A stretch of DNA of 64,000 nucleotides from Pedobacter sp. D749 (GCF_019317285.1 NZ_CP079218.1:1674001-1738000); one strand, 5' to 3'; positions 43,986 through 55,030 are shown, counted from the first letter of the stretch. Numbers and translations: made by a program. The notes: generated by a model not told the origin, from the sequence alone.

Positions 43986-46844
43986 CTAAGGTTTATCATC
44001 TGTTAATTCAAAACCCCAGGTTTTTCCTTTTTCGGTAGCAGGAATTCCACTTGTCATCCAGGCCGGAGCTTTCGCACCTTTTAAATAATAGTCGAAAAAT
44101 TGTTGCTCGCGGATTTGAATATCCTTACGGTTCTGGCGTTGAACCAGGTTGTGCGCTTCACCATTGTAATTTAACATCCAAACGGGTTTGCCTAAACGGC
44201 GCAGACCTGTAAACATTTCGATCCCTTGATACCAAGGCACAGCACCATCTGCATCATTAGCCATGATCACCACAGGTGTATTAACTTTCGGAAGCATAAA
44301 TAGTGGAGAGTTCTCGATATATAATTCAGGTTTTTCCCAAAGTGTCGCACCGATACGGCTTTGTGTTTTCTCGTACTGGAACTGACGGTTCATACCGGTT
44401 TCCCAACGGATACCACCATAAGCCGAAGTCATATTCACCACAGGCGCGCCAGCCCAGGCTGCTGCATACATGTTATTTTGCGTAATGAGATAGGCTACCT
44501 GATAACCACCCCAGCTTTGACCCTGGATGCCGATTTTACTGCCATCAACCCAGCTATTTTTCTTCAAACTTTCTACACCTGAATTGATGAATTCAACTGC
44601 TGATTTACCTGGATGACCAGTTTCATAACTAATATCGGGTGCGAAAACTAAATATCCGTTACTCACGAAATAAGAAATGTTTAGGCGCGAAGGAGTTGGA
44701 GCCGGCGCTTGATAAGTATACAAACCATCCGTTAGTTTTTCGTAGAAATAAGCGATCATTGGATACTTCTTATTTGGATCGAAATTTTCCGGTTTGTACA
44801 AAATACCTTCGGCTTTATAGCCCTTTGATGTAGTCCACTTAACCAGTTCAGCCGTTCCCCAATTGTAGTCTTTTTGTTGAGGGTTGGTATTACTTAATTT
44901 GGTTTCCGTTTTGAAATCGGTGGTGATGTAAACATTTGGCGATTCTACATAACTGGTTTTATCGTAAATGTAGATATCAGCATCTTTTGCTTTTACCAGG
45001 TTGGAGTATTTAAATTTAGCCATTACAACCAATTCTGGTGCTTTAGCCGAACCGACACTGGTGCGGTAAAAACCATTTTCTTTTGTCAAATTGTTAAAGC
45101 CATCTAACCAGACTATTTCATTCGCTTTTACAAATTTGCTGTCTGCATTGCGTTCTAACCTGTTGTCCTGTTGTACTCTTTCGTAACGGAAGGTAATGTT
45201 GTTTGCTCTTCCAAAACCGGTAGTAATGTTTTTTGGCGCCGTTTTTCCATCTGGAGAGAACGACCAGATATCGTATTTATCGTAAATTAATACGGCCTTA
45301 TCGCCTTCAGTCCAGGTGGCTAAGCCATAAGCAGATGGTAAATCGGGTACATCATTTTCTTCATTGACAAATTTTTCTGTTAATCCGGTTGTTAGTACAG
45401 TTAATTTGCCTGTCGTTATGTTATAAGTATTCCAGCTACCTGCTTTTCTATCAAAATATAAAACGTAGTTTCCGCCAGGAGAAGCCATGACATATCCGCT
45501 TAAATTATCAATAATTTTCTTTTTCTGACCGTTTTTAGTGTCAACTAAATAGTAATCTTTTGTGGTAGAACCGCTCCATTGCGATTCGATCCTACGTCCA
45601 TAGTCTGTAGACGCTAAAACCACATTGGCATCGCCTTCCGCAATGATATTGGCATCCGGTAGTTTTAGATCTGTTAATGGAATTACTTTAGGATCGCTGC
45701 TGTAAACATCAATAACGGATAAATAGCTTTTTTTGCTGTCCCTGTCCGCATTTTTAAGCTGCATCGGCTGTAGATAATCGTCTTTGTAGTTCCAAACATC
45801 AACTTTGGCCACTTCGAAATCTACGATTGTAGTATCTTTTGGCTTTTTAATAGGTGAGATGCCGAAAAACAATTTCTTGCCGTCTTTACTAAAAGTTATC
45901 TTACCATCGCCATTAACCGACCATTTTGCAGGTAACCCTGGCATATCAAAATCTACCAGTATCTGCGCCGTATCAAGCGTTAAAGAGTTGTAATAAATAT
46001 TGTAATCTTTTATTTCTTGTTTCTCCGGACTTTGCTCACCCACGAAAGCAACATGTTCGCTTTCCTCATCAAATGTGAAGTTTTTGAAACTTCCTTTTCC
46101 TTTAATCAGGGTTTTTAATGTGCCTTTTTCTGTATTCAGCAAGAACACGCCCTGAGGAGCCGTTTTGTCCTTTTTAGATCCACTGCAGGCAAAAACCAAT
46201 TGTTTGCCGTCTTTACTGAAATAATAATCGGTAACGAATTTATAGGTTTTATCTGTGCCTGTTAAAAGGTTTTTCACTACCAGATCGGTTCCTTCTTCGG
46301 TTTTGCTTTTTCCTGCAGGTTCATCATCGGCAAAATCAGTTTCGTCATCCTTTTTCTCAGCAGGTTTTACCATTCTCTTTGCCGTATCTGGTTTTTCAGT
46401 TAAATAGGCCATTACACCAGCACCTTCTTCCGGGAATTTGAAAGATTTTACCCTTGCTACTTTTGTAACGGCACTGGTAGTGAGGTTGGCAATGCCCAAC
46501 GAATCTTTTGGCAATTCGTCTGACTTTTTCTTTTTAATTTTAGCCTGACGCAAATCTTTATTTAGTGGACGGATGTTAAATGCTGCGAACTTAGAATCGT
46601 TGCTAAATTGCGAGTTCATCCCTCTTGGGATATTTATCTTTGCATTCGTTTTAATATTAGTAAGGTATAATTGTGCATCTCCTTCTTGTTGTAAGATGCT
46701 ATACATAGCCCATTGACCATTATTTGATAATTGCTTTGTACCTACAGATTCCCAGGTATCATATACCGAATGATCCAAAGGTTTCTTTTGTGCGTAGGCA
46801 AAGCTGACAACGAAAAACAGAATAATAGTTAGTCTCTTTTGCAT
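43986..46844 (-). CDS. Secreted S9 family (prolyl oligopeptidase-type) peptidase
   Basis: A 952-residue exported peptidase: signal peptide LTIILFFVVSFAYAQ, then a beta-propeller region of roughly 600 residues with an inserted acidic, Lys-rich stretch (about 150-185), then a C-terminal alpha/beta hydrolase. The catalytic Ser lies in GIQGQSWGGYQ, the Asp in MANDADGAVPWYQG and the His in GEAHNL. S9 enzymes of this type cleave short peptides in the periplasm. The gene stands alone on the minus strand with gene-free DNA on either side. Confidence 0.9.
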   Translation of the reverse strand: MQKRLTIILFFVVSFAYAQKKPLDHSVYDTWESVGTKQLSNNGQWAMYSILQQEGDAQLYLTNIKTNAKINIPRGMNSQFSNDSKFAAFNIRPLNKDLRQAKIKKKKSDELPKDSLGIANLTTSAVTKVARVKSFKFPEEGAGVMAYLTEKPDTAKRMVKPAEKKDDETDFADDEPAGKSKTEEGTDLVVKNLLTGTDKTYKFVTDYYFSKDGKQLVFACSGSKKDKTAPQGVFLLNTEKGTLKTLIKGKGSFKNFTFDEESEHVAFVGEQSPEKQEIKDYNIYYNSLTLDTAQILVDFDMPGLPAKWSVNGDGKITFSKDGKKLFFGISPIKKPKDTTIVDFEVAKVDVWNYKDDYLQPMQLKNADRDSKKSYLSVIDVYSSDPKVIPLTDLKLPDANIIAEGDANVVLASTDYGRRIESQWSGSTTKDYYLVDTKNGQKKKIIDNLSGYVMASPGGNYVLYFDRKAGSWNTYNITTGKLTVLTTGLTEKFVNEENDVPDLPSAYGLATWTEGDKAVLIYDKYDIWSFSPDGKTAPKNITTGFGRANNITFRYERVQQDNRLERNADSKFVKANEIVWLDGFNNLTKENGFYRTSVGSAKAPELVVMAKFKYSNLVKAKDADIYIYDKTSYVESPNVYITTDFKTETKLSNTNPQQKDYNWGTAELVKWTTSKGYKAEGILYKPENFDPNKKYPMIAYFYEKLTDGLYTYQAPAPTPSRLNISYFVSNGYLVFAPDISYETGHPGKSAVEFINSGVESLKKNSWVDGSKIGIQGQSWGGYQVAYLITQNNMYAAAWAGAPVVNMTSAYGGIRWETGMNRQFQYEKTQSRIGATLWEKPELYIENSPLFMLPKVNTPVVIMANDADGAVPWYQGIEMFTGLRRLGKPVWMLNYNGEAHNLVQRQNRKDIQIREQQFFDYYLKGAKAPAWMTSGIPATEKGKTWGFELTDDKP

Positions 46845-47030
46845 TTTTAAATTTATTAATTTGTTGGTTGAGATTTAATCTTCTAAAATTGGAATTTTTT
46901 AGCTTATTAGGAAACTTGTATACCAAATATTACAATTAAAAGGTGTTTTTGGCGAGGTTAAATGGAATTAGTCTGGAGAGTCCGAGGTCGGATGACCGAA
47001 GTTTAAGCTGTGTGGGCCAAACGCCCAAGT

Positions 47031-47150
47031 CATTAAGTTAAGCCATTGGCACTTGTGAAAATAATTTAACCACAGATAAAAAGGATACACACAGATATAA
47101 AAATCCGTGTGTATCTGTGTGCATCTGTGGTTAAAAACCTTAACTTAATG
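47031..47150. repeat. Long imperfect intergenic hairpin (ACCACAGAT element)
   Basis: Nested inverted repeats pair CATTAAGTTAAG (47031-47042) with CTTAACTTAATG (47139-47150), and TAACCACAGAT with ATCTGTGGTTA inside, and further ACACACAGAT with ATCTGTGTG. The outermost context GGCCAAA...GCC occurs on both sides as well. The whole could fold into one 120-base stem. The remaining spacer 46845-47209 shows nothing else. Confidence 0.8.
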
Positions 47151-47209
47151 GTATTGGCCAAATGCCTCACGCTTAGCGCTCTTAGCTTCACGCCCTCTGC
47201 TCAAAACTA

Positions 47210-47243
47210 AAAACCCCCGATTACTTAAGCATTCGAGGGTTTT
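47210..47243 (-). terminator. Intrinsic terminator after yidC
   Basis: AAAACCCCCGA (47210-47220) pairs with TCGAGGGTTTT (47233-47243), one mismatch, around a 12-base loop, about 20 bases past the yidC stop on the minus strand; the minus-strand reading ends in a T run. Confidence 0.75.
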
Positions 47244-47262
47244 CATATCATTAAAGGCTAAA

Positions 47263-49056
47263 TTACTTTTTAGCTTGTTGTTGCTGACGCATATAGTCAT
47301 CTAAACGCTGTTGGAATTTAGATTTTTTCTTTTTCTCGTCAGCTGGTCTCGCTTTGTTTTGCTGAATTAAAGCATGAATTTTATCATCATCAACCATTTT
47401 ACGAATTAAGAACTGCTGTCCGAAAGTCATTAAGTTGGCTAAGAAATAATAATAGTTTAATCCGGCAGGGTAGCTGTTCAATACCCCTAAGAAAATAACC
47501 GGCATAATATAACCGATGTATTTCATTTGGCCTGTTGCTCCGGAAACCTGGTTATTGAAATAAGTCATAATTAATGTAGAGATGGTCATCAATACACACA
47601 TTAAACTTAAGTGATCGCCAATGAAAGGAATTTTTACGCCAAATTTGATAAACTCATCATAGGTTGATAAATCTTTCATCCATAAGAAACTCTCGCCGCG
47701 TAACTCAAACAAGTTCGGGAAAAAGAAAAAGAAGGCCATTACCAAAGGCAGCTGTAATACCATTGGCAAACATCCACCCAGAGGATTTACCCCCGCTTTC
47801 TTATATAGTTTTAAATATTCCTGTTGAACCAATGTTGGGTTATCTTCACCTACTTTAGCTTTAATTTCATCCATTTCTGGTTTCAATACACGCATTTTAG
47901 CCATTGATAGGTATGACTTGTAAGTAAGTGGTGATAAAGCAAGTTTTAACAAGATGGTTAATACCAGAATGATTAAACCGTAGTTCCAGCCAAAGCTGTT
48001 TAAGAAGTTAAATACCGGTAATACAATAAAGCGGTTAATGTATTTCAATGGCCAGTAGCCCATATCAACCTGCTGCTCTAAATCATAACCTTGTGCTTTT
48101 AGGGCAGAAAATTTGTTGGTTCCGAAATAGAATTCCATTTCATAAGCCTGGTTTGCAATATGCGCATATGGCAATTGCATATTGGCATCATAAAACTTTA
48201 CCTGTCCAGGAGCTGTTGGGATTTTAACTTCTAAACTTCCTTTTTCGAAAGCTTGTTTCGAGATTAAAGAAGCTGAGAAAAAGTGTTGCTTGAAAGAGAA
48301 CCATTGGATTTTACCTTTCGATAATTCTTCTTTCTCATCTTTCGAAACACTAAGGTGGTTTACATCACCATCTAAATATTTGTAATATGGTGCAGAATAA
48401 CGGTGTTCACTTTCGATCGATTTTTCTTGTTGTAATAAGATAGTCGACCAATTTAAACCAATCGTATTACCTGCAATTACCTGTTGTAAGCCAACTAAAT
48501 TAACATTGAAAGCTACTTTGTTGCTCGAGGCTTTTAAATCGTAAACATATTCTACGTAAGCATTGGCACCGTAGTTGGCACGCATGGTAACTGTATTACC
48601 TGTTTTTGTTGAAGTAAAATATAAATCGTTGGTATTAATTACTTTACCAGCTGCATTTAAATTTAAACCAAACTTGTTTTCGCTACCAGCAAATAAAATA
48701 AGTGGTTTACCGGTAAAGGTTTTCTGTCCTTTAACTTCAACAGATGTAATTTTACCACCTTTATTGCTTAAAGTGATCAATAAATTTTCGTTTTCCAGAA
48801 CCGTATTGGCTTCAGTACCCGTTAAAGCAGTGCCAAAAGGGCCTTTTAAGGCTAAAGAGTCTACAGCCGGATTAGCAATCGCTGCAGTTTTGGTGCTATC
48901 TTTTTTTACTGGTGTAACTCCAGCTTTTTTCAAAGAATCTAAACGCTCTGTTTCTTTGGCTTTTTTCATTTCAGCCTCGTTCGGCCTCAAAAAGTAGAAT
49001 GATCCTGCCAAAATGATCATAATCAGGAACAGTCCTGTAAAGGTATTTCTATCCAT
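47263..49056 (-). CDS. yidC: Membrane protein insertase YidC
   Basis: The 597-residue protein has the full layout of a Gram-negative YidC: N-terminal membrane helix (TGLFLIMIILAGSFYF), a large periplasmic domain (about 60-340) and the C-terminal insertase core with helix LIILVLTILLKLALSPLTYKS, the LYKKAGVNPLGGCLPMVLQLP block and helices near 440-555. The tail is Lys- and Gln-rich. It inserts membrane proteins with or after the Sec translocon. It follows pyrG by 20 bases on the same strand, so the two are likely co-transcribed, and a terminator follows. Confidence 0.97.
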   Translation of the reverse strand: MDRNTFTGLFLIMIILAGSFYFLRPNEAEMKKAKETERLDSLKKAGVTPVKKDSTKTAAIANPAVDSLALKGPFGTALTGTEANTVLENENLLITLSNKGGKITSVEVKGQKTFTGKPLILFAGSENKFGLNLNAAGKVINTNDLYFTSTKTGNTVTMRANYGANAYVEYVYDLKASSNKVAFNVNLVGLQQVIAGNTIGLNWSTILLQQEKSIESEHRYSAPYYKYLDGDVNHLSVSKDEKEELSKGKIQWFSFKQHFFSASLISKQAFEKGSLEVKIPTAPGQVKFYDANMQLPYAHIANQAYEMEFYFGTNKFSALKAQGYDLEQQVDMGYWPLKYINRFIVLPVFNFLNSFGWNYGLIILVLTILLKLALSPLTYKSYLSMAKMRVLKPEMDEIKAKVGEDNPTLVQQEYLKLYKKAGVNPLGGCLPMVLQLPLVMAFFFFFPNLFELRGESFLWMKDLSTYDEFIKFGVKIPFIGDHLSLMCVLMTISTLIMTYFNNQVSGATGQMKYIGYIMPVIFLGVLNSYPAGLNYYYFLANLMTFGQQFLIRKMVDDDKIHALIQQNKARPADEKKKKSKFQQRLDDYMRQQQQAKK

Positions 49057-49076
49057 TATTTATGTATGTACTGCTT

Positions 49077-50693
49077 TTAATTCGTTTTCTTTTTCGCAAA
49101 CTCCATCGCAGCGGCGACAAATTTAACAAAAAGTGGGTGAGGATTAGCAACTGTTGATTTTAATTCTGGGTGAAACTGTCCGCCAACGAAAAATGGATGA
49201 TTTTTTAGTTCCACAATTTCAACCAAATTGGTTTGCGGATTCATACCTGACGCAATCATTCCTGCATCTTCATATTGCTTTAAATAAGCATTATTAAATT
49301 CGTAACGGTGACGATGACGCTCGTTGATATGCGATTTACCATAAATAGAAAAAGCTTTTGTTCCTTTTTTAATATCGCAAGGATAAGAGCCTAAACGCAT
49401 TGTTCCGCCTTTATTGGTTATTTTTTTCTGCTCTTCCATCATGTTAATGACCGGATTTGGCGAATTTTCTTCAATTTCTGTTGTGTGTGCATCTTTCAAA
49501 CCTAAAACATTACGTCCAAATTCGATAACTGCACATTGCATACCCAAACAGATCCCGAAGAAAGGAACATTGTTCTCGCGAACATATTTGATGGCATCAA
49601 TTTTACCCTCAATACCCCGGCTGCCAAAACCTGGCGCCACTAAAACACCTTGTAAATGACTCAATTTCTCTTTTACGTTATCTGGGAAAATACCTTCAGA
49701 GTGGATATATTCTACCCTGACTTTACATTCGTTTTTCGAACCTGCGTGTACAAAAGATTCGATAATTGATTTATAGGCATCAGGTAATTCTACATATTTA
49801 CCAATCAGGCCAATTTTTACTTCAGCAGTTGGGTTTTTTAAACGACCCAGGAAATCTTTCCAGCTTTCCATATCCGGATCGTTCTTGGTAGGCAGTTTTA
49901 ATTTCGATAAAACAGTTTTATCCAATTGTTCTTTTAACATCAACAATGGCACATCATAAATAGTAGATGCATCCATCGATTCGACTACGGCATTGATGTT
50001 AACGTTACAAAATAATGCAATTTTTTTTCTGATATCGGCGCTGATGTGGTGTTCTGTTCTGCAAACCAATATATCTGGCTGTATTCCGTATTCCAATAAG
50101 GCTTTAACAGAGTGTTGTGTTGGTTTGGTTTTTAATTCACCTGCAGCAGCTAAATAAGGAACGAGGGTTAAGTGAATAACAATGGCATTGGAACTGCCTT
50201 CTTCCCACTTAAACTGACGAACAGCTTCGATAAATGGTAAAGACTCAATATCTCCAACGGTACCACCAAGTTCGGTAATTACAATGTCGTATTCACCGCT
50301 ATCGCCCAAAATGCGCATGTTGCGTTTAATCTCGTCGGTAATATGTGGAACAACCTGTACCGTTTTACCTAAATATTCACCTTTGCGCTCTTTGCTAATT
50401 ACGTTTTGATAAATGCGGCCAGTAGTAATGTTATTTGCCTGCGAAGTTGGAACGTTAAGGAAACGCTCATAATGACCAAGATCCAAATCGGTTTCAGCAC
50501 CATCTTCAGTTACAAAACATTCGCCATGTTCGTATGGGTTTAATGTTCCTGGATCAATATTAATGTAAGGATCGAATTTTTGGATGGTTACACGGTAGCC
50601 ACGTGCCTGTAAAAGTTTAGCTAAAGATGCGGAAATGATGCCCTTACCTAAAGAGGAAGTTACACCGCCCGTAACAAAAATATACTTTGTCAT
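49077..50693 (-). CDS. pyrG: CTP synthase
   Basis: A 538-residue enzyme opening with [17 protein letters not shown], the synthetase P-loop, with [13 protein letters not shown] further on. The C-terminal glutaminase domain shows [15 protein letters not shown] with the catalytic Cys and [10 protein letters not shown] with the His-Glu pair. It converts UTP to CTP with glutamine as amino donor. Length is standard. It heads a probable two-gene unit with yidC. Confidence 0.98.
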   Translation of the reverse strand: MTKYIFVTGGVTSSLGKGIISASLAKLLQARGYRVTIQKFDPYINIDPGTLNPYEHGECFVTEDGAETDLDLGHYERFLNVPTSQANNITTGRIYQNVISKERKGEYLGKTVQVVPHITDEIKRNMRILGDSGEYDIVITELGGTVGDIESLPFIEAVRQFKWEEGSSNAIVIHLTLVPYLAAAGELKTKPTQHSVKALLEYGIQPDILVCRTEHHISADIRKKIALFCNVNINAVVESMDASTIYDVPLLMLKEQLDKTVLSKLKLPTKNDPDMESWKDFLGRLKNPTAEVKIGLIGKYVELPDAYKSIIESFVHAGSKNECKVRVEYIHSEGIFPDNVKEKLSHLQGVLVAPGFGSRGIEGKIDAIKYVRENNVPFFGICLGMQCAVIEFGRNVLGLKDAHTTEIEENSPNPVINMMEEQKKITNKGGTMRLGSYPCDIKKGTKAFSIYGKSHINERHRHRYEFNNAYLKQYEDAGMIASGMNPQTNLVEIVELKNHPFFVGGQFHPELKSTVANPHPLFVKFVAAAMEFAKKKTN

Positions 50694-50852
50694 GATTGAT
50701 AATTTGTGGAATTAACCAGGGGTTTTGAGCCTGTTTAATTGTTTTTGTACGGGATACAAAGGTACAAAAAAATATCACTCAATTAGGTTTTGCATGAATA
50801 TTTTTTAATGGTTTTATATACTTGATATTGACTGTTTTAGGGGATATGCCAC

Positions 50853-51614
50853 TTAAAGTATCAGCGTATAAAGTTCTTTTTTAATAGCTTCTATCTTTCT
50901 GGGATTCTTTTTATCATCATAACGGGTATAGAGGTCGACCATTTTTTTGAAATCTTTTTCCGTATCGGTTCTCTTTCCCTTTGCCGGAGGTACGATGTTT
51001 AAGATCGGAACGTTTTTCGCTTCCACCTTAGTCGCAAACCAGGTAGTGTTGTAACGTGGTATAGCCAAACCCAATATCATTCCTGGTAAACCGGTAAATC
51101 CCTCCGGACCACCTTTTAATAAAATCTCATCAGTATAAAAAGCCACTACAGTAACAGAATCGTTTATTACAGTTGTCGCTTTACGGCATTCATAACCTGC
51201 AATCTGGCGCACATCATGCATAATTTTCCATTGGAGATGAGGGATCGTGTCTTTTAAAATGAAATCTTCGCCATTTATTGGTTTTCTGATTACCCTTGCT
51301 TTTTTGCTAAAATCGGTATACATTTCATTTGTATTCTCGCCAGCAATAAAGAAGAAATTATTGTCGTTTAAGGTTTCCTTCGGTTTAACCCTATAAACGG
51401 AGCTACTATCATTAAAACTATAATCCCAGTTGGAAGTCCTGTATTTGCTCATTTTATCTTTAGCATCGTCTGACATCCAATCGTTTTCTGCCAATTGCTG
51501 CTTTTGGTTTATCTTTTTCTCAAATGTTATTTTAGCACTTCTGATGAAAACAGTTTGTGCCCTGATTATGGTAACCGCAAAAAATAAAATTATGCTTAAT
51601 CCTAAATGTTTCAT
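50853..51614 (-). CDS. GLPGLI family secreted protein
   Basis: A 253-residue exported protein with signal peptide (LSIILFFAVTIIRAQ) and the family motif GFTGLPGMILGL. It contains the typical run in which a tyrosine-rich beta structure is followed by CRKATT and VAFYTDE-like strands. GLPGLI proteins have no assigned function but in Bacteroidota often sit next to outer-membrane barrel genes, as here: the receptor gene ends six bases before this one starts, so the two form an operon. Confidence 0.88.
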   Translation of the reverse strand: MKHLGLSIILFFAVTIIRAQTVFIRSAKITFEKKINQKQQLAENDWMSDDAKDKMSKYRTSNWDYSFNDSSSVYRVKPKETLNDNNFFFIAGENTNEMYTDFSKKARVIRKPINGEDFILKDTIPHLQWKIMHDVRQIAGYECRKATTVINDSVTVVAFYTDEILLKGGPEGFTGLPGMILGLAIPRYNTTWFATKVEAKNVPILNIVPPAKGKRTDTEKDFKKMVDLYTRYDDKKNPRKIEAIKKELYTLIL

Positions 51615-51620
51615 CTGATG

Positions 51621-54398
51621 TTATTTTTTGTCTTGTTTAACAAAGTTTCCAGTTAAATTATAGGTTACACCGATCAGGACATACCTTGGAATAAAACTGT
51701 TGGTGTTCTCACTAATACTGTTGCCGCCAACGTATCGATTGTAACCGATCCTTTCAGCTAAAATATCTGAAATCGCTACTTTTAATTCCAGTTCCTGGGC
51801 TTTAAGCATCTTCTTTGATAAATAGGCATTCCAGATGGCAATATTTACCGGCTTGCTGAACGAAGTGTTGGCAGGCTGGTACGATAATGATATTGAGGTA
51901 TTGAATTCGGTATTGTATGGCAGTTCTATAGTGCCGGAAATTTCATGGTTATGGAAAAAGTTTTTACCATTGTTTATGGAGCCGATGGATGAGCGACTGT
52001 TTGAAAAGGTAAAGGATGGATCGTACTGAACTTGAAATTTATCACTGTAATAACTGAATCGAGGACGTAAACTGATACTGTTGTTTACATTTTCATTCAG
52101 TTTATTGTTTAAAATAGAAACCGAGTTTGAATGGTTATAACTGGCATTTAAGCCCGTACTAAAATTAATTTTGCTGAAACTTTTATTAAAACTTGCACCG
52201 GCGTAAAAATTGTTATTGCCATTCAGATTGATGTAACTACTTGTCGTTTTGTTTACCTCATCTACTGTACTCGTACTCGCTACTGCATTTTTGGTAAAAC
52301 TGTAGCCCCCATACACATATGCGTACATTTGCGATTTTTGCTGGTAGGTGTTTAAATTAAAGCCAAAATTGTTGTTGAACGATGGTTTTAAATTTGGATT
52401 ACCTTTTATTTCGTAAAGTGGATTGTTTATTTGCCTGATGGGCTGTAGCTGATCTAAGCTTGGCTGTCGTGTATTTCCATTATAGTTTAAGGATACACTT
52501 GTGTTTTTACCAAGTTTATAGTTGAAGTTACTCTGTGGTGCCCAGTTTAAGTAATTTCGGTTAAATTTGTTGCTGCGGTCTAAATCATTCAGCTCGAATG
52601 TTGTTTGTGTAGCCTCTGCACCGCCAGATAAAGTAAATTTCTTTGCCCGATATTGTAATACCACCTTGCCTATATTCGAAAAATTATTAAAATCGAAATT
52701 ATTACTTAGCGAATCGATCCGTTTATTATTTAATGACTTATCGAAAACCAGTTTATGGCTATTGGAGTTTACCGTTTTAAAGCTATAGGCGGTTTGCAAT
52801 GAGAATTGTTTGTTCAGAGGTTCAGTATACGATATTCTTGCGCCAAGTGAGGTTTCCCTGCCCGAGTTATCATTGAGGAAATCCTGGGTGATCGGCGGCC
52901 CTTTTGATACGCCATTGTCATCATAATAATTGGTGACACTTTTACTGTTGCCGAGACTGTTGCCGTTTTTGGTTTCTGGTTGTAAATCGATAGACAGCGT
53001 TCTTCCTTTTTTGGCAAACTTTTTCGAATAATTGATATTGCCGTTAAACAGATTGTCAACTCCGTTGCTGTTGTTTGTTTGATCACTGTTGTTTACAAAA
53101 AATCCTGAACCGTTCTTGGTTTCGTTAGTGCTTTTGTATTCATTACTGTTTTTGTTTTTGCTCGCAGCAAATGATATTTTTAATGTAGACAGCGAGTCTA
53201 TCTTAACATCAACGCTCCCTTTTAAACTCTGGTCCGTACTCTTAGTTTCGCTGTTTGCGCTGCCGGAACTAAAGAAATTTGTTCCATTTGGCAATAGTGA
53301 CTGGTTTTTAGAGGTTGTTCTATCTATAACATCCCGATTGTTGCCTTTATAATTGAGTTTCAGACCTACTTTATTTTCATTCCATTTATCGGAGAAATGT
53401 GCACCATAACTGGTGATATCAGGCAAGCCGTTTGTTGGCGAGAAACCATCATCATCTCTACCGCCGTACATAATCATAACGGTACTGCCATCATCACCAA
53501 CTTCAATTACATCATAATCATTTCCTTTTAATCTGCTCATGGCTTCACTTGCTTTCGAATCCTGGTTGGTATTGGAGTTAAATCCAAACACTGCCGCTTT
53601 TAATTTGCTTTTGTAGATACCAGCCATGCCCCCAATATTTTTAAAATGATTTAAATCACTATTGGCATCAAGAGTGCTGAGATAGCCATTTTTAGCATTC
53701 TCCTTGAGTTTTATATTCATCACCTTCTCCTTGGCATCACCCTCTTTTATTCCGGATAATTCTTCCTCTTTGGTTTTTTTGTCGTAAACCTGAACTTCAC
53801 TAACTGCATTAGCTTTCAGGTATTTTTGAGCAAGAAGCGGATCATCACCAAAAAATTCTTCTCCATCAACCAAAAGCGTATTTACATCTTTTCCACCTGC
53901 TTTTATTGCACCATTTTTATCCACCTCAATTCCTGGTAATCGCCTTAACAGATCCTGCAAGTTGGCATGTGGCTTCACCGCAAAGCTATCTGCCTGGTAG
54001 GTTATCGTATCACCTTTCATGCTAATGGCCTGTTTTTGTGCCTTGATTGTCACCTCATTCAAAAGTGTAGCTTTGCTATCCATCGCGATATTACCCAGAT
54101 TAAATTTCGATGAATCTGACAACTGGATGTCTCTTATATAATCGGCCATTTTAGGAAAGGTGATGACTAAAGTGTAATTGCCTTTTTTTAGGTTCAATAA
54201 TTCGAATTCACCGTTGGCTTTGGTCCGGGTATCCGTAACTAGGACAGAATCTTTGCCTGATATCAGTAGTATAGAACTGTTTTGTAATTTTTTTTTCTCG
54301 ACGGTATCAACCACAACGCCTTTTATGCTTGCTTTTTGTGCCAGTGCCGGGAAAAATAGTAATGAAAAAATAAAAACCGGGAAAAGTTGCTTGAGCAT
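51621..54398 (-). CDS. TonB-dependent receptor-like outer-membrane beta-barrel protein
   Basis: The 925-residue protein has a signal peptide (FPVFIFSLLFFPALAQ), a carboxypeptidase-like regulatory domain (about 22-110), a plug with LRRLPGIEVDKNG and LLVDGEEFFGDDP and a large Asn- and Ser-rich barrel. It belongs to the OMP_b-brl_3 type, which resembles TonB receptors but may serve as a partner of GLPGLI proteins. There is no STN domain and no FecR gene nearby. Ligand unknown. It is first in the operon with the GLPGLI gene. Confidence 0.88.
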   Translation of the reverse strand: MLKQLFPVFIFSLLFFPALAQKASIKGVVVDTVEKKKLQNSSILLISGKDSVLVTDTRTKANGEFELLNLKKGNYTLVITFPKMADYIRDIQLSDSSKFNLGNIAMDSKATLLNEVTIKAQKQAISMKGDTITYQADSFAVKPHANLQDLLRRLPGIEVDKNGAIKAGGKDVNTLLVDGEEFFGDDPLLAQKYLKANAVSEVQVYDKKTKEEELSGIKEGDAKEKVMNIKLKENAKNGYLSTLDANSDLNHFKNIGGMAGIYKSKLKAAVFGFNSNTNQDSKASEAMSRLKGNDYDVIEVGDDGSTVMIMYGGRDDDGFSPTNGLPDITSYGAHFSDKWNENKVGLKLNYKGNNRDVIDRTTSKNQSLLPNGTNFFSSGSANSETKSTDQSLKGSVDVKIDSLSTLKISFAASKNKNSNEYKSTNETKNGSGFFVNNSDQTNNSNGVDNLFNGNINYSKKFAKKGRTLSIDLQPETKNGNSLGNSKSVTNYYDDNGVSKGPPITQDFLNDNSGRETSLGARISYTEPLNKQFSLQTAYSFKTVNSNSHKLVFDKSLNNKRIDSLSNNFDFNNFSNIGKVVLQYRAKKFTLSGGAEATQTTFELNDLDRSNKFNRNYLNWAPQSNFNYKLGKNTSVSLNYNGNTRQPSLDQLQPIRQINNPLYEIKGNPNLKPSFNNNFGFNLNTYQQKSQMYAYVYGGYSFTKNAVASTSTVDEVNKTTSSYINLNGNNNFYAGASFNKSFSKINFSTGLNASYNHSNSVSILNNKLNENVNNSISLRPRFSYYSDKFQVQYDPSFTFSNSRSSIGSINNGKNFFHNHEISGTIELPYNTEFNTSISLSYQPANTSFSKPVNIAIWNAYLSKKMLKAQELELKVAISDILAERIGYNRYVGGNSISENTNSFIPRYVLIGVTYNLTGNFVKQDKK

Positions 54399-54541
54399 GT
54401 ATGTTTTAGAGAAACGTTAAATAATCTGTGTCTGGTTATGTGCTCTAAAGTACAACTATTTATTTAGTTTGTTTGTGGAAGTTAAAATATTTTTTTATAG
54501 TGAAAAAGGAGGGAAGGTTTAATATACAGAATGATGGGATT

Positions 54542-55018
54542 TTATTTCCCTGCTGCCAAAATCAATTTTTTGATGAGCACAATCTGCCCTAAGTGGTAAT
54601 AACTGTGTTCAATTACAGCTTCTAAATTCCTTAGGTAAGTGCCATACTTTTCGTTTACAAATATCTCGTCTAACTTTTCATCTGGCATTTTTTCCACTGC
54701 GATAGCAAAAACTGAAGCATTGTCAAATAATTCAGAAGCTAATTTATTCCAATCAGCTTCCGAATGTATAGGTGGAAGATCGAAACTATATTGGTCTTTT
54801 ATTTCTAGCAGACCACAATTAAATACAGTTAAAATTCCGGCTAAATAATAATTGATATGATAGGTTAGGGCAGCAATGGTATTTAAATTTTCTACCTGAT
54901 GAATGGCCTGTTGCCAGGTAATTTTTTCTAACTGATCTCTATAATTGGTATTCGCTATCCAATAGCCATTTAAAAAAATCTCTTTTAATCGATTTGCTAG
55001 AAAATCAGATTTTTTCAT
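54542..55018 (-). CDS. DinB-like four-helix protein
   Basis: A 158-residue all-helical protein whose pattern (ALTYHINYYLAGILTVF early and VIEHSYYHLGQIVLIKKL late) matches the DinB/YfiT-like putative metalloenzymes, with His residues in HINY and EHSYYHLGQ in place of the usual metal-binding trio. DinB-fold proteins often act as thiol transferases or metal-dependent hydrolases, but the exact role is unknown. It is the last gene of a co-directional trio, 12 bases after the HAD gene. Confidence 0.75.
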   Translation of the reverse strand: MKKSDFLANRLKEIFLNGYWIANTNYRDQLEKITWQQAIHQVENLNTIAALTYHINYYLAGILTVFNCGLLEIKDQYSFDLPPIHSEADWNKLASELFDNASVFAIAVEKMPDEKLDEIFVNEKYGTYLRNLEAVIEHSYYHLGQIVLIKKLILAAGK

Positions 55019-55030
55019 AAGAAAGATTCC

